DNA of 30,709 nt from Bacteroidota bacterium (GTDB taxonomy: Bacteria > Bacteroidota > Bacteroidia > B-17B0 > Aurantibacillaceae): positions 1-30,709 of the forward strand of contig JAEZDS010000014.1 in the NCBI GenBank assembly GCA_023433205.1. Direction: 5' to 3'. Each line of letters opens with the position of its first letter. Position 1 is the first letter of the stretch. The notes under the pieces are model-generated. The model was not told the origin of the DNA. It did not search any database and was given only the letters and a program-made list of their open reading frames with translations. This document shows positions 1 through 8,050 of this stretch, one piece after another. Both the position numbers and the translations under genes were made by a program.

Positions 1-409
1 ATGCAGTGATGATCTTTCCGAAATAACCGTGAAACACATGGCCATGAAAGGTGTGAACAATCACAGGCACCTTCGCTTTTTTTGCCGCCAGCCTGCCCAG
101 GGCGCCGGCCTTGCTGGCATGTGTATGCACAATGTCTGGCTTAAAATCTTTTATCAGTTTCAGGATTTTTTTATACGCCATGTAATCCGAAAAAGGATTC
201 AGGCTGCGCCGCATTTCGGGAATGATCACCGGATTTAAGCCCAGCGACTGAGGTATATATAACGAACTGGCCTCACCTATTTCTTCCGGACCGCCAACCA
301 GCAGCGTTTCATATTCTTCGGGCAGGTATCTGCTTAGGTATGAAACGTTGTAAGTGATTCCGCCCAGGTTGAACCGGTTTACAAGACGAAGTACTTTTAT
401 CTTATTCAT
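1..409 (-). CDS. Glycosyltransferase family 4, N-terminal part (cut by window edge)
   Basis: The first 136 codons of a gene that runs off the window start. The translation begins MNKIKVLRLVNRFNLGG and contains VHTHASKAGALGRLAA near residue 94 and HTFHGHVFHGYF near the cut. The N-terminal Rossmann strand with a glycine-rich acceptor loop and the HTHxSKAGxLGRxAA motif are typical of GT4/GT-B enzymes that move sugars from nucleotide-sugar donors onto lipid-linked or polysaccharide acceptors at the inner face of the cytoplasmic membrane. Its ATG overlaps the asnB stop as ATGA (4 bases), so the two are translationally coupled. The donor-binding C-terminal half lies outside the window, so the sugar cannot be inferred. 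A role in O-antigen, capsule or exopolysaccharide assembly is inference from family and partner. Confidence 0.85.
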   Translation of the reverse strand, partial: MNKIKVLRLVNRFNLGGITYNVSYLSRYLPEEYETLLVGGPEEIGEASSLYIPQSLGLNPVIIPEMRRSLNPFSDYMAYKKILKLIKDFKPDIVHTHASKAGALGRLAAKKAKVPVIVHTFHGHVFHGYFGKIITA

Positions 410-2274
410 TCCACTGCTGAGTGCCGATTTTCCGGCGCTATATATTTACTGTAATTCTTCAGCCATTGCTGAAATACTATCAGCGCCCACATTCTGGCAG
501 GTGTGTCGCCCTGTCCCCCTTCAGTGAGCTGTTTTTTAAGAGCCTTAACTTGTAAAACGCTGAAGTATCCCTGTTCCTCAATCAGTTTTTCATTCAGCCA
601 CTCATTATCAATTCTTGAAAACAGAGCAGTTTTCAGCCAGCGCTCAAGCGGCAATTCAAATCCCTTTTTACCACGTTCGAGGATGCTGGCCGGCAACAAT
701 TTATTAAAGGTCTTTTTTAAAATGATCTTCTGGTTACGCTGACTGATCTTTTCTTTTAACGGGAGATTTAATGCGTACTCAGCAACACGGTAATCCAGAA
801 ATGGATTTCGCACCTCCATGCCGTGCCGCATGCTGAATCTGTCAACTTTTACCAGCATATCATCAGGCAGCACGTGTTCCATATCGAACTGATCTTCGGC
901 TGAAAAATCAGGCAGAAGGCTGGATTCAGTAAACAGGGCATCGAAGTACAATGATGAAACGCCCTGCCTGAGCAGGCCCGCGCATTCGGGGTGTGTAGAA
1001 ACGCTTGCAAGGAATTTAAGCCTTTCCTGATGTGGCAGTTTGGAGAGCACTGCGAATTTATTCAGCTGCCGCTTTTTGTTTGCAAGCGCGCCACTTCTGG
1101 AACTTTTCAATCCCGCCAGCAGAGCCTTAAGTGAAACCGCCACCAGTCTGCTGCCGCTCTGTGCGCTCATCATAAAAGCTCGGTGTTTGTAATATCCCTT
1201 AAACAACTCATCGGCACCATCGCCGCTTAAGGCCACCTTCACATGCTGCCTGGTATATTTACAGAGCATGAACATATTAAAGGCGGAAGAGTCGGCGAAT
1301 GGCTCATCAACTGAATTCAGAAAGTCGTCAATATGATGCAGAAAGTCGTCCTCACCTAACCTGAACAGGTGATGGTCTGATTTAATATGTCCGGCAACCT
1401 CCGAAGCAAAGGCGCTCTCATCAAGGTATTTATCTGCTTCTTTAAATCCGATGCTGAAGGTCTTGAGGCCGGGCCGGTGTTTTACCGCAAGCGCAGAAAT
1501 TACCGATGAATCAAGACCTCCGCTCAAAAAACTTCCCAGTGGGACATCTGCCTGCAAACGCAGTTTTACTGCATCATCAAGCAGATCGTATAAATTTTCT
1601 CCGCGGCCTGTTTTCTGCGGAACAGTGTACCACTGCTCATTGCTCACAGTTCTTTTGTTTACACGCAAAAATTCACCGGGCATAACTCTGTAAACATTAT
1701 TAAAGATGGTCTCACGGCCAGAGCAATAATTCAGTCGCAGGTAGGAATAAAGTTGGCGATGGTTGAGGGGCTGTGGTCCGGTGATCTCCAGCAGCGCTTT
1801 CAGTTCAGAGGCAAAAACAAATTTATCCTGGTCAGAATAGTAGTAAAGCGGTTTTACCCCAAAACGGTCGCGGGCAAGAAGCAAAGTTTCGTGGCCATCG
1901 TACCAGGCAAAAGCGAAAAAGCCATTAAGTAAGGGCAAGGCCGCTGCACCTTTATTCAGCAGCAGGCGGTACAAGACTTCCACATCACCATTTGTTCGCC
2001 GGTGGCTAAGTGATCCGGCAAGTCCGCGGTAATTAAAGATCTCACCGTTGAATACCAGCGCGTTATTACGCCCTTCATCAGTGAAAGGCTGGTTACTGGC
2101 ATCAGTGGGGTCAATGATCTGAAGACGTGTGTGGTACAGTACAACGTTTTTCGTTTTAAAGATTCCGTTTCTGTCCGGGCCGCGGTGGCCCAGTGCGTGC
2201 AACACGGCTTCGTGGCCATTGGCGGGTTGCTGTGTTTCATCCGAAACGCTCAGTATGCCTGCAATTCCGCACAT
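406..2274 (-). CDS. asnB: Asparagine synthase (glutamine-hydrolysing) family amidotransferase
   Basis: A 622-residue class II glutamine amidotransferase/ATP-dependent synthetase. The chain starts MCGIAGIL, so Cys2 becomes the N-terminal nucleophile after Met removal, and this fixes the start. The glutaminase half shows HRGPD, NGEIFNY and RDRFGVKPLYY. The synthetase half shows the PP-loop SGGLDSS near residue 251 and ALSGDGADELFKGY further on. Family chemistry: glutamine supplies ammonia to an adenylated carboxylate, giving asparagine or an amidated product. The overlapping downstream glycosyltransferase suggests the form found in polysaccharide clusters (amidation of a sugar acid, as proposed for WbpS-type enzymes) rather than bulk asparagine synthesis; that is inference. 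A TATCTTTG box ends 7 bases before the ATG. It is divergent from the sensor-phosphatase gene, with 55 bases between starts. Confidence 0.93.
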   Translation of the reverse strand: MCGIAGILSVSDETQQPANGHEAVLHALGHRGPDRNGIFKTKNVVLYHTRLQIIDPTDASNQPFTDEGRNNALVFNGEIFNYRGLAGSLSHRRTNGDVEVLYRLLLNKGAAALPLLNGFFAFAWYDGHETLLLARDRFGVKPLYYYSDQDKFVFASELKALLEITGPQPLNHRQLYSYLRLNYCSGRETIFNNVYRVMPGEFLRVNKRTVSNEQWYTVPQKTGRGENLYDLLDDAVKLRLQADVPLGSFLSGGLDSSVISALAVKHRPGLKTFSIGFKEADKYLDESAFASEVAGHIKSDHHLFRLGEDDFLHHIDDFLNSVDEPFADSSAFNMFMLCKYTRQHVKVALSGDGADELFKGYYKHRAFMMSAQSGSRLVAVSLKALLAGLKSSRSGALANKKRQLNKFAVLSKLPHQERLKFLASVSTHPECAGLLRQGVSSLYFDALFTESSLLPDFSAEDQFDMEHVLPDDMLVKVDRFSMRHGMEVRNPFLDYRVAEYALNLPLKEKISQRNQKIILKKTFNKLLPASILERGKKGFELPLERWLKTALFSRIDNEWLNEKLIEEQGYFSVLQVKALKKQLTEGGQGDTPARMWALIVFQQWLKNYSKYIAPENRHSAVE

Positions 2275-2281
2275 TCAGGAG

Positions 2282-2289
2282 CAAAGATA
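2282..2289 (-). promoter_or_regulatory. -7 box (TATCTTTG) for asnB
   Basis: On the minus strand TATCTTTG matches the Bacteroidota -7 consensus TAnnTTTG exactly. A TTTTTTG tract lies 15 bases upstream as a possible -33 element, slightly closer than usual. The box ends 7 bases before the asnB ATG, so transcription should begin at or next to the start codon. Confidence 0.55.
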
Positions 2290-2315
2290 TCTTTTTAAGC
2301 TGAGCAAAAAAGGCT

Positions 2316-2323
2316 TAATTTCG
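2316..2323 (+). promoter_or_regulatory. Possible -7 box (TAATTTCG) for the sensor-phosphatase gene
   Basis: TAATTTCG differs from TAnnTTTG at one position and ends 6 bases before the ATG at 2330. If used, it would put the first transcribed base at the start codon. No clear -33 element was seen, so this is a weak call resting on position and on similar boxes elsewhere in the window. Confidence 0.3.
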
Positions 2324-2329
2324 ACATCT

Positions 2330-5300
2330 ATGTTCCTTCAACCGAAAAGCATTTTTTCGTGGTTGCTGCTGTGTTTAGCTTTTACAGGACAGTCACAAAA
2401 ATTACGCTTCAAACAAATAACCGGCGAAGACGGGCTGAGTACAAATTTTGTGCGCACCATTATTCAGGATGACAAGGGGTTTATGTGGTTTGGCACACAG
2501 GACGGACTGAACCGTTACGATGGCTATCAGGTAAAGGTGTACCGCAACGATCCTTCAGATACCAGTTCACTTTCTCATTCAGATATTATTAGCCTGGTAC
2601 AGGAATACCCTGATCTTTTACTGGTAGGTACCCGTGAAGGCCTGAACTATTTTAATCCGCTCACTGAAAAATTCCGCAGGATCAGCAAGCCCGGACCTTT
2701 TGGCCGGTCACGCATCAACAGCATATTAAGTCTTGATTCTGGTACGGTTTTACTTGGCACAGCTAACGGGCTGGCCATGCTTAACATGAGAAAGGACAGT
2801 GCCTGGAGCTTGTTGTTTGATGATGAAAATGTGGAGGTAACAAGTCTGGGGAAAGTTGATGGGGCTGTATACATTGGTACTGCGGGCAGGGGATTGTGGC
2901 GTCTTGGCTCAAACAATCAGGTAATGCGTGTAGATGTCACCATTCCTGCTTTTATGAATATACCTGACAGCCTTCTGCGGTCAATAACAAGGATCCAGCA
3001 GTATGGCGGCAGGGTTTATCTGGGCACAAACGGAGCCGGTATTTTTAAAGTAGACAGGAGCTTTGAGGTGCAGGCCCATATCTCCTTCGCCCACCTTAAT
3101 CCCAATTCAAACATGATCAGGGATATGTTGGTTCAGAATAACAGTATTTATGCGGCAACAGCATACGGCGCAGTGGTATTTCATCTTATTACCGGTGAAA
3201 CAAATTTTTATACCAGGCAAGAGGTTGCGCAGAGCCTTAATTCAAACCCCTGCAACAGTATTCTGGCCGATAAACAGAATAATATCTGGATAGGTACCGA
3301 TCTCGGTGGTGTGAATGTAGCAATTCACCGGTCTCTCCGCTTTCCTCTTTCTGCACATAATTACGAAACAGAATTCGACAACATTTACGCCATTCTTGAA
3401 ATGGAGCCTGACAAGGTGGTGATTGGCGGCGTTAATGTGCTGCATGAGATAAACATGCAGAATGGCAAAACTGTTGATCACAGCTCACTGATTGGAGACG
3501 GCACAGTGCGCTGTTTTGCGCGTGAAAACAAAAATGTGATCTGGGTTGGTACCTGGGGCAATGGTATATATCGTTACGATCTGCGAACAGGAAAAAGCAC
3601 AAATCTGTTGCGCGAGAGCAGGGGTGGCACCATACTTACGCTTTTTATAGATGGTGATTATCTGTACGCGGGTTCCGCCGGCGACGGCTTGTTCAGGATC
3701 AACATGCTGACAATGGAAGTTTTTCGTTTCGCCGAACGGGAGGGCTTGCCTGTACTAAGCATCAACTGTATATTCAGAGATTCAAAAGCTGCAGTGTGGC
3801 TGGGTACCTATGACGGAGGTTTGGTGAAGCTGCGGGGGCTGGATACTTCAGGCCGTTTACAGGTGCAGAAGGTTTATACAAACAAAGGCCGTACCGGAGA
3901 TCTTCCGTCGAATGTGGTTTTTGCTGTGAATGAAGCAGACAACGGTTCATTGTGGGTTGCAACGTCACGGGGCCTGAGCGTACTTAACTCCGATGACAGT
4001 TTTTACAGTTTTTACGAAAAAGACGGACTGCCCAACACTTATTTGTACTCACTGCTAAAAGATAGTGTGGGCAACTTTTGGATGAGTTCCAATGCGGGCC
4101 TGATAAGACTTGATCCGATGACGTACGGACAGAAGGTTACCTTTAAAACCTACGGACTGAAAGACGGCCTTTTAAATACCGCGTATCACATGGGAGCGGC
4201 CTGCGCCTCAAAAACCGGATTGATGTATTTTGGAGGCCCCAAAGGTTTTAATGTTTTCAGACCAACCACAATAAAGAACAATTTTAATAAGCCCCCTGTA
4301 TTTGTTGTAGGTTATAAAATTGCGGGCAGGGATGTAGTTACCGACACATTGCTGGCATTTAAGAAGCACCTTGAACTTGAATGGAGTGAGAACAGTTTTC
4401 AGTTTGAACTGGCCGCACTTGATTTTACCGATCCGCAGAAGAACATGTTCAGTTACCAGCTCCAAGGTTATGATTCCGAGTGGTCGGAACCAGGTCATGT
4501 GCGTTATGTATCGTACACCGAACTACCCGGCGGTACATATAAATTCAGGGTAAAGGCCGCCAACAACGATGGCATCTGGAATGAGACGCCCTATGAGATC
4601 AGCATCTCCGTAATTCCTCCCTTCTGGCGAACCCGGCCATTTTATTTTCTGGTAGTGGTATTGGGAATAGCGGCCATATATGGTTTTACCTTATTCAGAA
4701 CCAGAAGCATAAGACGGGAAAATGTATTGCTTGAAAACAAAGTGGCCGAGCGCACCCGTGAACTTGCGGCGCGAAACCGTGATATTACCAGCAGCATTGA
4801 ATACGCGAAGCGCATCCAGGAGGCCATTTTGCCCGACAAGGAGCAGATCTTTCAGAAAATTAAGAAGATATTTATTCTTTACCGGCCAAAAGACATTGTA
4901 AGCGGCGACTTTTACTGGTTTGCAGAGAAGAACGGCGTAAAAATATTTGCGGTGGTTGATTGTACGGGGCATGGGGTGCCAGGCGCTTTTATGAGTATGA
5001 TCGGTCATAATCTTTTAGACCAGATCGTAACAGAGAATGGCATCACAGATCCGGGCGAAATACTGAACCATTTGCACAGGGGCGTATCGCAGGCCCTGAG
5101 GCAGGGCAAGAACGAAGTAGATACACATGACGGAATGGATGTATCGCTGATCGCAATAAACGATGCCCGGCGTGAAACGTTATGGGCAGGGGCAAACCGC
5201 CCGCTGATCCTCATTGACCGGGATGGCAGGTTCAGCAGGTTCAACGGCACCAAAAATCCCGTTGGGGGGGCACAAGCCAATCTGAACAGACAATTCACCA

Positions 5301-5539
5301 CGCACAGCATCAGGGTTGAAGTGCCAACCATGGCTTATCTTTTTTCTGATGGCTACGCTGATCAGTTTGGTGGTGAGCGCGGAAAGAAATTTATGGTGAA
5401 GCGGTTCCACGAATTGCTGGCCTCCATACATAATCTCCATCCTTTGCAGCAAAAAGATGAACTTGAACGCGGTTTCGATAACTGGAGGCAGAACCACGAA
5501 CAGGTGGATGACGTGTTGATTGTGGGCATAGAGATTTGA
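2330..5539 (+). CDS. Two-component-regulator propeller / Y_Y_Y sensor with SpoIIE (PP2C-type) phosphatase output
   Basis: About 1069 residues from the ATG at 2330, chosen because it begins a good signal peptide (MFLQPKSIFSWLLLCLAFTG); an upstream extension would run through the asnB promoter. In order: repeated propeller blades to about residue 680 (DDKGFMWFGTQDGLNRYDG is a classic blade, and IWIGTDLGG, IWVGTWGNGIYRYD and LWVATSRGLSVL repeat it), a Y_Y_Y domain near 735-768, one TM helix near 771-791, a coiled coil (ENKVAERTRELAARNRDI), and a SpoIIE/PP2C phosphatase near 850-1069. Phosphatase metal motifs are RPKDIVSGDFYW (about 852), DCTGHGVPGAF (about 877), DGMD (about 934) and SDGYADQFGG (about 1006). 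A periplasmic sensor thus controls a cytoplasmic serine/threonine phosphatase. The siaB- and siaC-type genes downstream give its probable substrate, phospho-SiaC. The ligand is unknown. This plays the SiaA role but has a different sensor. Confidence 0.9.
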   Translation: MFLQPKSIFSWLLLCLAFTGQSQKLRFKQITGEDGLSTNFVRTIIQDDKGFMWFGTQDGLNRYDGYQVKVYRNDPSDTSSLSHSDIISLVQEYPDLLLVGTREGLNYFNPLTEKFRRISKPGPFGRSRINSILSLDSGTVLLGTANGLAMLNMRKDSAWSLLFDDENVEVTSLGKVDGAVYIGTAGRGLWRLGSNNQVMRVDVTIPAFMNIPDSLLRSITRIQQYGGRVYLGTNGAGIFKVDRSFEVQAHISFAHLNPNSNMIRDMLVQNNSIYAATAYGAVVFHLITGETNFYTRQEVAQSLNSNPCNSILADKQNNIWIGTDLGGVNVAIHRSLRFPLSAHNYETEFDNIYAILEMEPDKVVIGGVNVLHEINMQNGKTVDHSSLIGDGTVRCFARENKNVIWVGTWGNGIYRYDLRTGKSTNLLRESRGGTILTLFIDGDYLYAGSAGDGLFRINMLTMEVFRFAEREGLPVLSINCIFRDSKAAVWLGTYDGGLVKLRGLDTSGRLQVQKVYTNKGRTGDLPSNVVFAVNEADNGSLWVATSRGLSVLNSDDSFYSFYEKDGLPNTYLYSLLKDSVGNFWMSSNAGLIRLDPMTYGQKVTFKTYGLKDGLLNTAYHMGAACASKTGLMYFGGPKGFNVFRPTTIKNNFNKPPVFVVGYKIAGRDVVTDTLLAFKKHLELEWSENSFQFELAALDFTDPQKNMFSYQLQGYDSEWSEPGHVRYVSYTELPGGTYKFRVKAANNDGIWNETPYEISISVIPPFWRTRPFYFLVVVLGIAAIYGFTLFRTRSIRRENVLLENKVAERTRELAARNRDITSSIEYAKRIQEAILPDKEQIFQKIKKIFILYRPKDIVSGDFYWFAEKNGVKIFAVVDCTGHGVPGAFMSMIGHNLLDQIVTENGITDPGEILNHLHRGVSQALRQGKNEVDTHDGMDVSLIAINDARRETLWAGANRPLILIDRDGRFSRFNGTKNPVGGAQANLNRQFTTHSIRVEVPTMAYLFSDGYADQFGGERGKKFMVKRFHELLASIHNLHPLQQKDELERGFDNWRQNHEQVDDVLIVGIEI

Positions 5540-5787
5540 AAATTTTCAACTTTTGTCATGGATTATAGTATATTTGTCTACAATAATGCCGAGTTGATGG
5601 AAAAGTACTGGTGTTTTACAGCCGATCCTGATTGTACTGCTGTTGATACTCATACGGGCGCTGATGCTGACAGATTGTGTGGCAAAGCGGCCTGGGAAGT
5701 CTTTCCTTTTTATTTTAATGGTTTTTGCTGACAACTTTTTGTTAGATGCAGTATTAACGATAATTAATTTGGAGTCAAATAAATTAA

Positions 5788-5795
5788 TATTTTTA
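5788..5795 (+). promoter_or_regulatory. Possible -7 box (TATTTTTA) upstream of siaB
   Basis: TATTTTTA differs from TAnnTTTG at the last base and lies 16 bases after a TTTG at 5768-5771, close to the usual -33/-7 spacing. It would start transcripts near 5802, just before the candidate TTG/GTG starts of siaB. A perfect TATATTTG also occurs at 5569-5576 but has no well-spaced -33 partner. Confidence 0.35.
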
Positions 5796-5812
5796 CGCCC
5801 ATCACCCGGCCT

Positions 5813-6364
5813 TTGCACATAGTGGACGTTTTCGACATATACGATAAAATGGAACGGAATAATATCCTGCTTTCATTTAAGGGGGAGATTACGTCCGATC
5901 TGCTCACATCTATTTTACAGATAATGGAAAATAAGATGGACAACATGCAGGAAGAACCGAGAATGAAAAAGAAGGTTTATAATGTGCTGGTTGAATGTCT
6001 GCAGAATCTTTACCATCATCTTGATGAAATTACCGATACAGATGAAAAAATTCGTTCAGCGATCTTTACAATAGGGAAACTTGATGACAAATACTCGATC
6101 GTAACAGGCAACTATATCCTGAACGAAAATATAAGCGGTTTGCGCAGCCGTCTTGACGAGGTGAACGCGCTAAATAAAGACGAACTAAAAGAATACTACA
6201 AGAAGGTGCTCAACAACGGGGAAATGTCGCTGAAAGGAGGCGGGGGACTCGGAATGATAGATATAGCACGCAAAACAGGCGAAAAATTGGAATACAATTT
6301 TTTGGAAATTGACAATAAAGTTTCTTTCTTTACACTGAATATTAAAGTCTCAAATCAAAATTAA
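5813..6364 (+). CDS. siaB: SiaB family protein kinase (GHKL-like)
   Basis: About 183 residues. It carries GHKL ATPase features: an N-box in NVLVECLQNLYHH (Glu61 and Asn65 from the TTG start) and a glycine-rich lid, GGGGLGMIDIARKTG, near 142-156. The family member best known, SiaB of Pseudomonas aeruginosa, phosphorylates SiaC on a threonine and opposes the SiaA phosphatase. There is no in-frame ATG before the conserved segment NILLSFKGEIT except Met13. The family usually keeps about ten residues (xxxIYDKxE) before it, so TTG at 5813 or GTG at 5822 is a better start than ATG at 5849. siaC follows 11 bases after its stop, so the two form an operon. Cytoplasmic; no signal peptide or TM segment. 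Confidence 0.87.
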   Translation: MHIVDVFDIYDKMERNNILLSFKGEITSDLLTSILQIMENKMDNMQEEPRMKKKVYNVLVECLQNLYHHLDEITDTDEKIRSAIFTIGKLDDKYSIVTGNYILNENISGLRSRLDEVNALNKDELKEYYKKVLNNGEMSLKGGGGLGMIDIARKTGEKLEYNFLEIDNKVSFFTLNIKVSNQN

Positions 6365-6375
6365 AAACCATAATT

Positions 6376-6756
6376 ATGGAAAAATACTCTATTGAGGGTA
6401 CACCAAAAACACCAAGTATAAACTTCGATCTTAATGATGGAGTGCTGGAGGTGAAGGGGCGTTCTATTCCTGAAAATTCTATTGAATTTTACAAACCGCT
6501 GGTTGATGCTCTTGACAAATATGCTGCTGTTGCAAAACCTGCAACTACGGTGAACGTTCAGCTTGAGTATTTTAACACCTCCTCATCGAAGTGTATTCTT
6601 GATGTGTTCAAAAAGCTTGAAGGCATAAACAAAAGCGGTAGTGCGGTAACTATTAACTGGCACTATGAAGAGGACGATGAAGATATGCTGGAGGCTGGTG
6701 AAGATTACCAGGCCATCATTAACGTACCTTTTAAAATGATAATGGTTAACGAATAA
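6376..6756 (+). CDS. siaC: SiaC family regulatory phosphoprotein (DUF1987)
   Basis: A 126-residue protein with the SiaC/DUF1987 pattern: TPKTPSINFD near the N-terminus, the segment LEYFNTSSSKCILDVFKKLE, and the tail ending NVPFKMIMV. The threonine in FNTSSSK is residue 68 here, the same number as the phosphorylated Thr68 of P. aeruginosa SiaC. The known family role is a STAS-like phosphoprotein whose unphosphorylated form activates a partner (SiaD diguanylate cyclase in Pseudomonas). Here the kinase lies immediately upstream and a SpoIIE phosphatase lies before that, so the full switch is present. No GGDEF protein is in the window, so the output is unknown. A strong terminator follows 21 bases after the stop. 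Confidence 0.92.
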   Translation: MEKYSIEGTPKTPSINFDLNDGVLEVKGRSIPENSIEFYKPLVDALDKYAAVAKPATTVNVQLEYFNTSSSKCILDVFKKLEGINKSGSAVTINWHYEEDDEDMLEAGEDYQAIINVPFKMIMVNE

Positions 6757-6777
6757 AGAACCATTTAAAATTTCAGA

Positions 6778-6800
6778 CCCTGCTTTGGCAGGGTTTTTTT
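6778..6800 (+). terminator. Rho-independent terminator after siaC
   Basis: A perfect 6-base stem CCCTGC/GCAGGG with a TTTG loop is followed by seven T. It closes the sensor-phosphatase/siaB/siaC unit and separates it from fbaB. Confidence 0.9.
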
Positions 6801-6923
6801 ATTTAAGGGCATTGCTGATGAACGCACCAAATCAGGGCGTTGTATATTGGGCACTCATTAGCAGGCAATTAATACTTGTGGAAATTAGGTGAAGGGCAAT
6901 AGCGGGGCTTATCAGAGATTCCT

Positions 6924-6931
6924 TATATTTG
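6924..6931 (+). promoter_or_regulatory. -7 box (TATATTTG) for fbaB-accD
   Basis: An exact TAnnTTTG match, 20 bases before the fbaB ATG. No TTG at the expected -33 spacing was found. Its position right after a terminator supports a separate promoter for the two metabolic genes. Confidence 0.5.
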
Positions 6932-6951
6932 TCTCCCTTTAAAAAAACGTT

Positions 6952-8004
6952 ATGGCAGGCAGGATATCAGAAATTTTAGGGAAGAACGCTAGTCTTCTTG
7001 AACATAAGTGCAAAACAATCGCAAAAGAAAACATTCATCAGCCCGGCGCTGATTTTGTTGACCGCATCTTTATGCAGTCAAATCGAAATCCGCAGGTTTT
7101 GAGGAGTTTGCAGCAGTTGTATAATACCGGCAGACTGGCAGGCACCGGATATCTGAGCATACTTCCGGTTGACCAGGGGATCGAGCACAGCGCGGGTGCC
7201 AGTTTTGCGCCAAATCCAATATACTTCGACAGTGAGAACATTGTAAAACTCGCCATTGAAGGAGGTTGTAACGCGGTGGCTTCAACCTATGGCGTGCTGG
7301 CATCGGTAGCCAGAAAATACGCCCATAAGATTCCGTTTATAGTGAAGATCAACCACAACGAGTTTTTGACCTATCCCAATAAATATGATCAGATAATGTT
7401 TGGTACGGTTGAAGAAGCCTGGAACATGGGTGCTGTGGCTGTTGGCGCTACCATTTATTTTGGTTCACCCGAATCATCAAGGCAGATTGTGGAAGTTGCC
7501 CAGGCATTTGAAAGAGCGCATGAGCTGGGAATGGCAACAATACTCTGGTGTTATACCCGTAACAGCAGCTTCAAGAAAGAGGGTATTGATTATCATACCG
7601 CTGCCGACCTTTCATCGCAGGCTAACCACCTTGGCGTAACAATTCAGGCCGATATCATCAAACAAAAACTGTCAGATAAGAATGGCGGCTATACGGCCAT
7701 TAATTTTGGCAAGACCCATGCAAAGGTCTATTCAGAGTTAAGCAGTGAAAATCCTATTGATCTTTGCCGGTACCAGGTGGCAAACTGTTATATGGGCCGG
7801 ATCGGCTTAATAAATAGCGGTGGTGAAAGCAAAGGTGAAAGCGATCTTGCTGAAGCAGTAACAACTGCCGTTATCAATAAAAGAGCTGGCGGACAGGGGC
7901 TGATCAGCGGCCGCAAAGCCTTTCAGAAACCAATGAAAGAAGGGGTGAACCTGCTTCATACCATACAGGATGTTTATCTTGATGAGAGTATTACCCTGGC
8001 CTGA
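6952..8004 (+). CDS. fbaB: Class I fructose-bisphosphate aldolase (FbaB/DhnA type)
   Basis: A 350-residue cytoplasmic enzyme. Characteristic segments are GYLSILPVDQGIEHSAG, GGCNAVASTYGVLASVARKY, IPFIVKINHNEFLTYPN, GAVAVGATIYFGS and LINSGGESKGESDL, as in the archaeal-type/DhnA class I aldolases. The family cleaves fructose 1,6-bisphosphate to dihydroxyacetone phosphate and glyceraldehyde 3-phosphate through a lysine Schiff base, serving glycolysis and gluconeogenesis. I did not place the Schiff-base lysine with certainty. The length is normal. accD starts 46 bases after the stop with no terminator between them, so co-transcription is likely. It begins with an ATG preceded by an A-rich stretch and no Shine-Dalgarno sequence. 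Confidence 0.93.
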   Translation: MAGRISEILGKNASLLEHKCKTIAKENIHQPGADFVDRIFMQSNRNPQVLRSLQQLYNTGRLAGTGYLSILPVDQGIEHSAGASFAPNPIYFDSENIVKLAIEGGCNAVASTYGVLASVARKYAHKIPFIVKINHNEFLTYPNKYDQIMFGTVEEAWNMGAVAVGATIYFGSPESSRQIVEVAQAFERAHELGMATILWCYTRNSSFKKEGIDYHTAADLSSQANHLGVTIQADIIKQKLSDKNGGYTAINFGKTHAKVYSELSSENPIDLCRYQVANCYMGRIGLINSGGESKGESDLAEAVTTAVINKRAGGQGLISGRKAFQKPMKEGVNLLHTIQDVYLDESITLA

Positions 8005-8050
8005 TGTGTTTTCCAGTTACTGTAGTTCTTGTTTTTTAAAGTGATTTTGA

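Noticed and set aside
2129..2329. N-terminal extension of the sensor-phosphatase by 67 codons
   Set aside because: It would overlap the asnB coding region and promoter; the ATG at 2330 begins a proper signal peptide.
2330..5539. Hybrid two-component system (HTCS) sensor kinase
   Set aside because: Propeller and Y_Y_Y domains match, but the C-terminal part has SpoIIE/PP2C metal motifs and no HisKA, HATPase, receiver or AraC domain.
5546..5818. A 90-codon minus-strand open frame between the phosphatase and siaB
   Set aside because: No recognisable domain, no promoter, and antisense to the operon; taken as chance.
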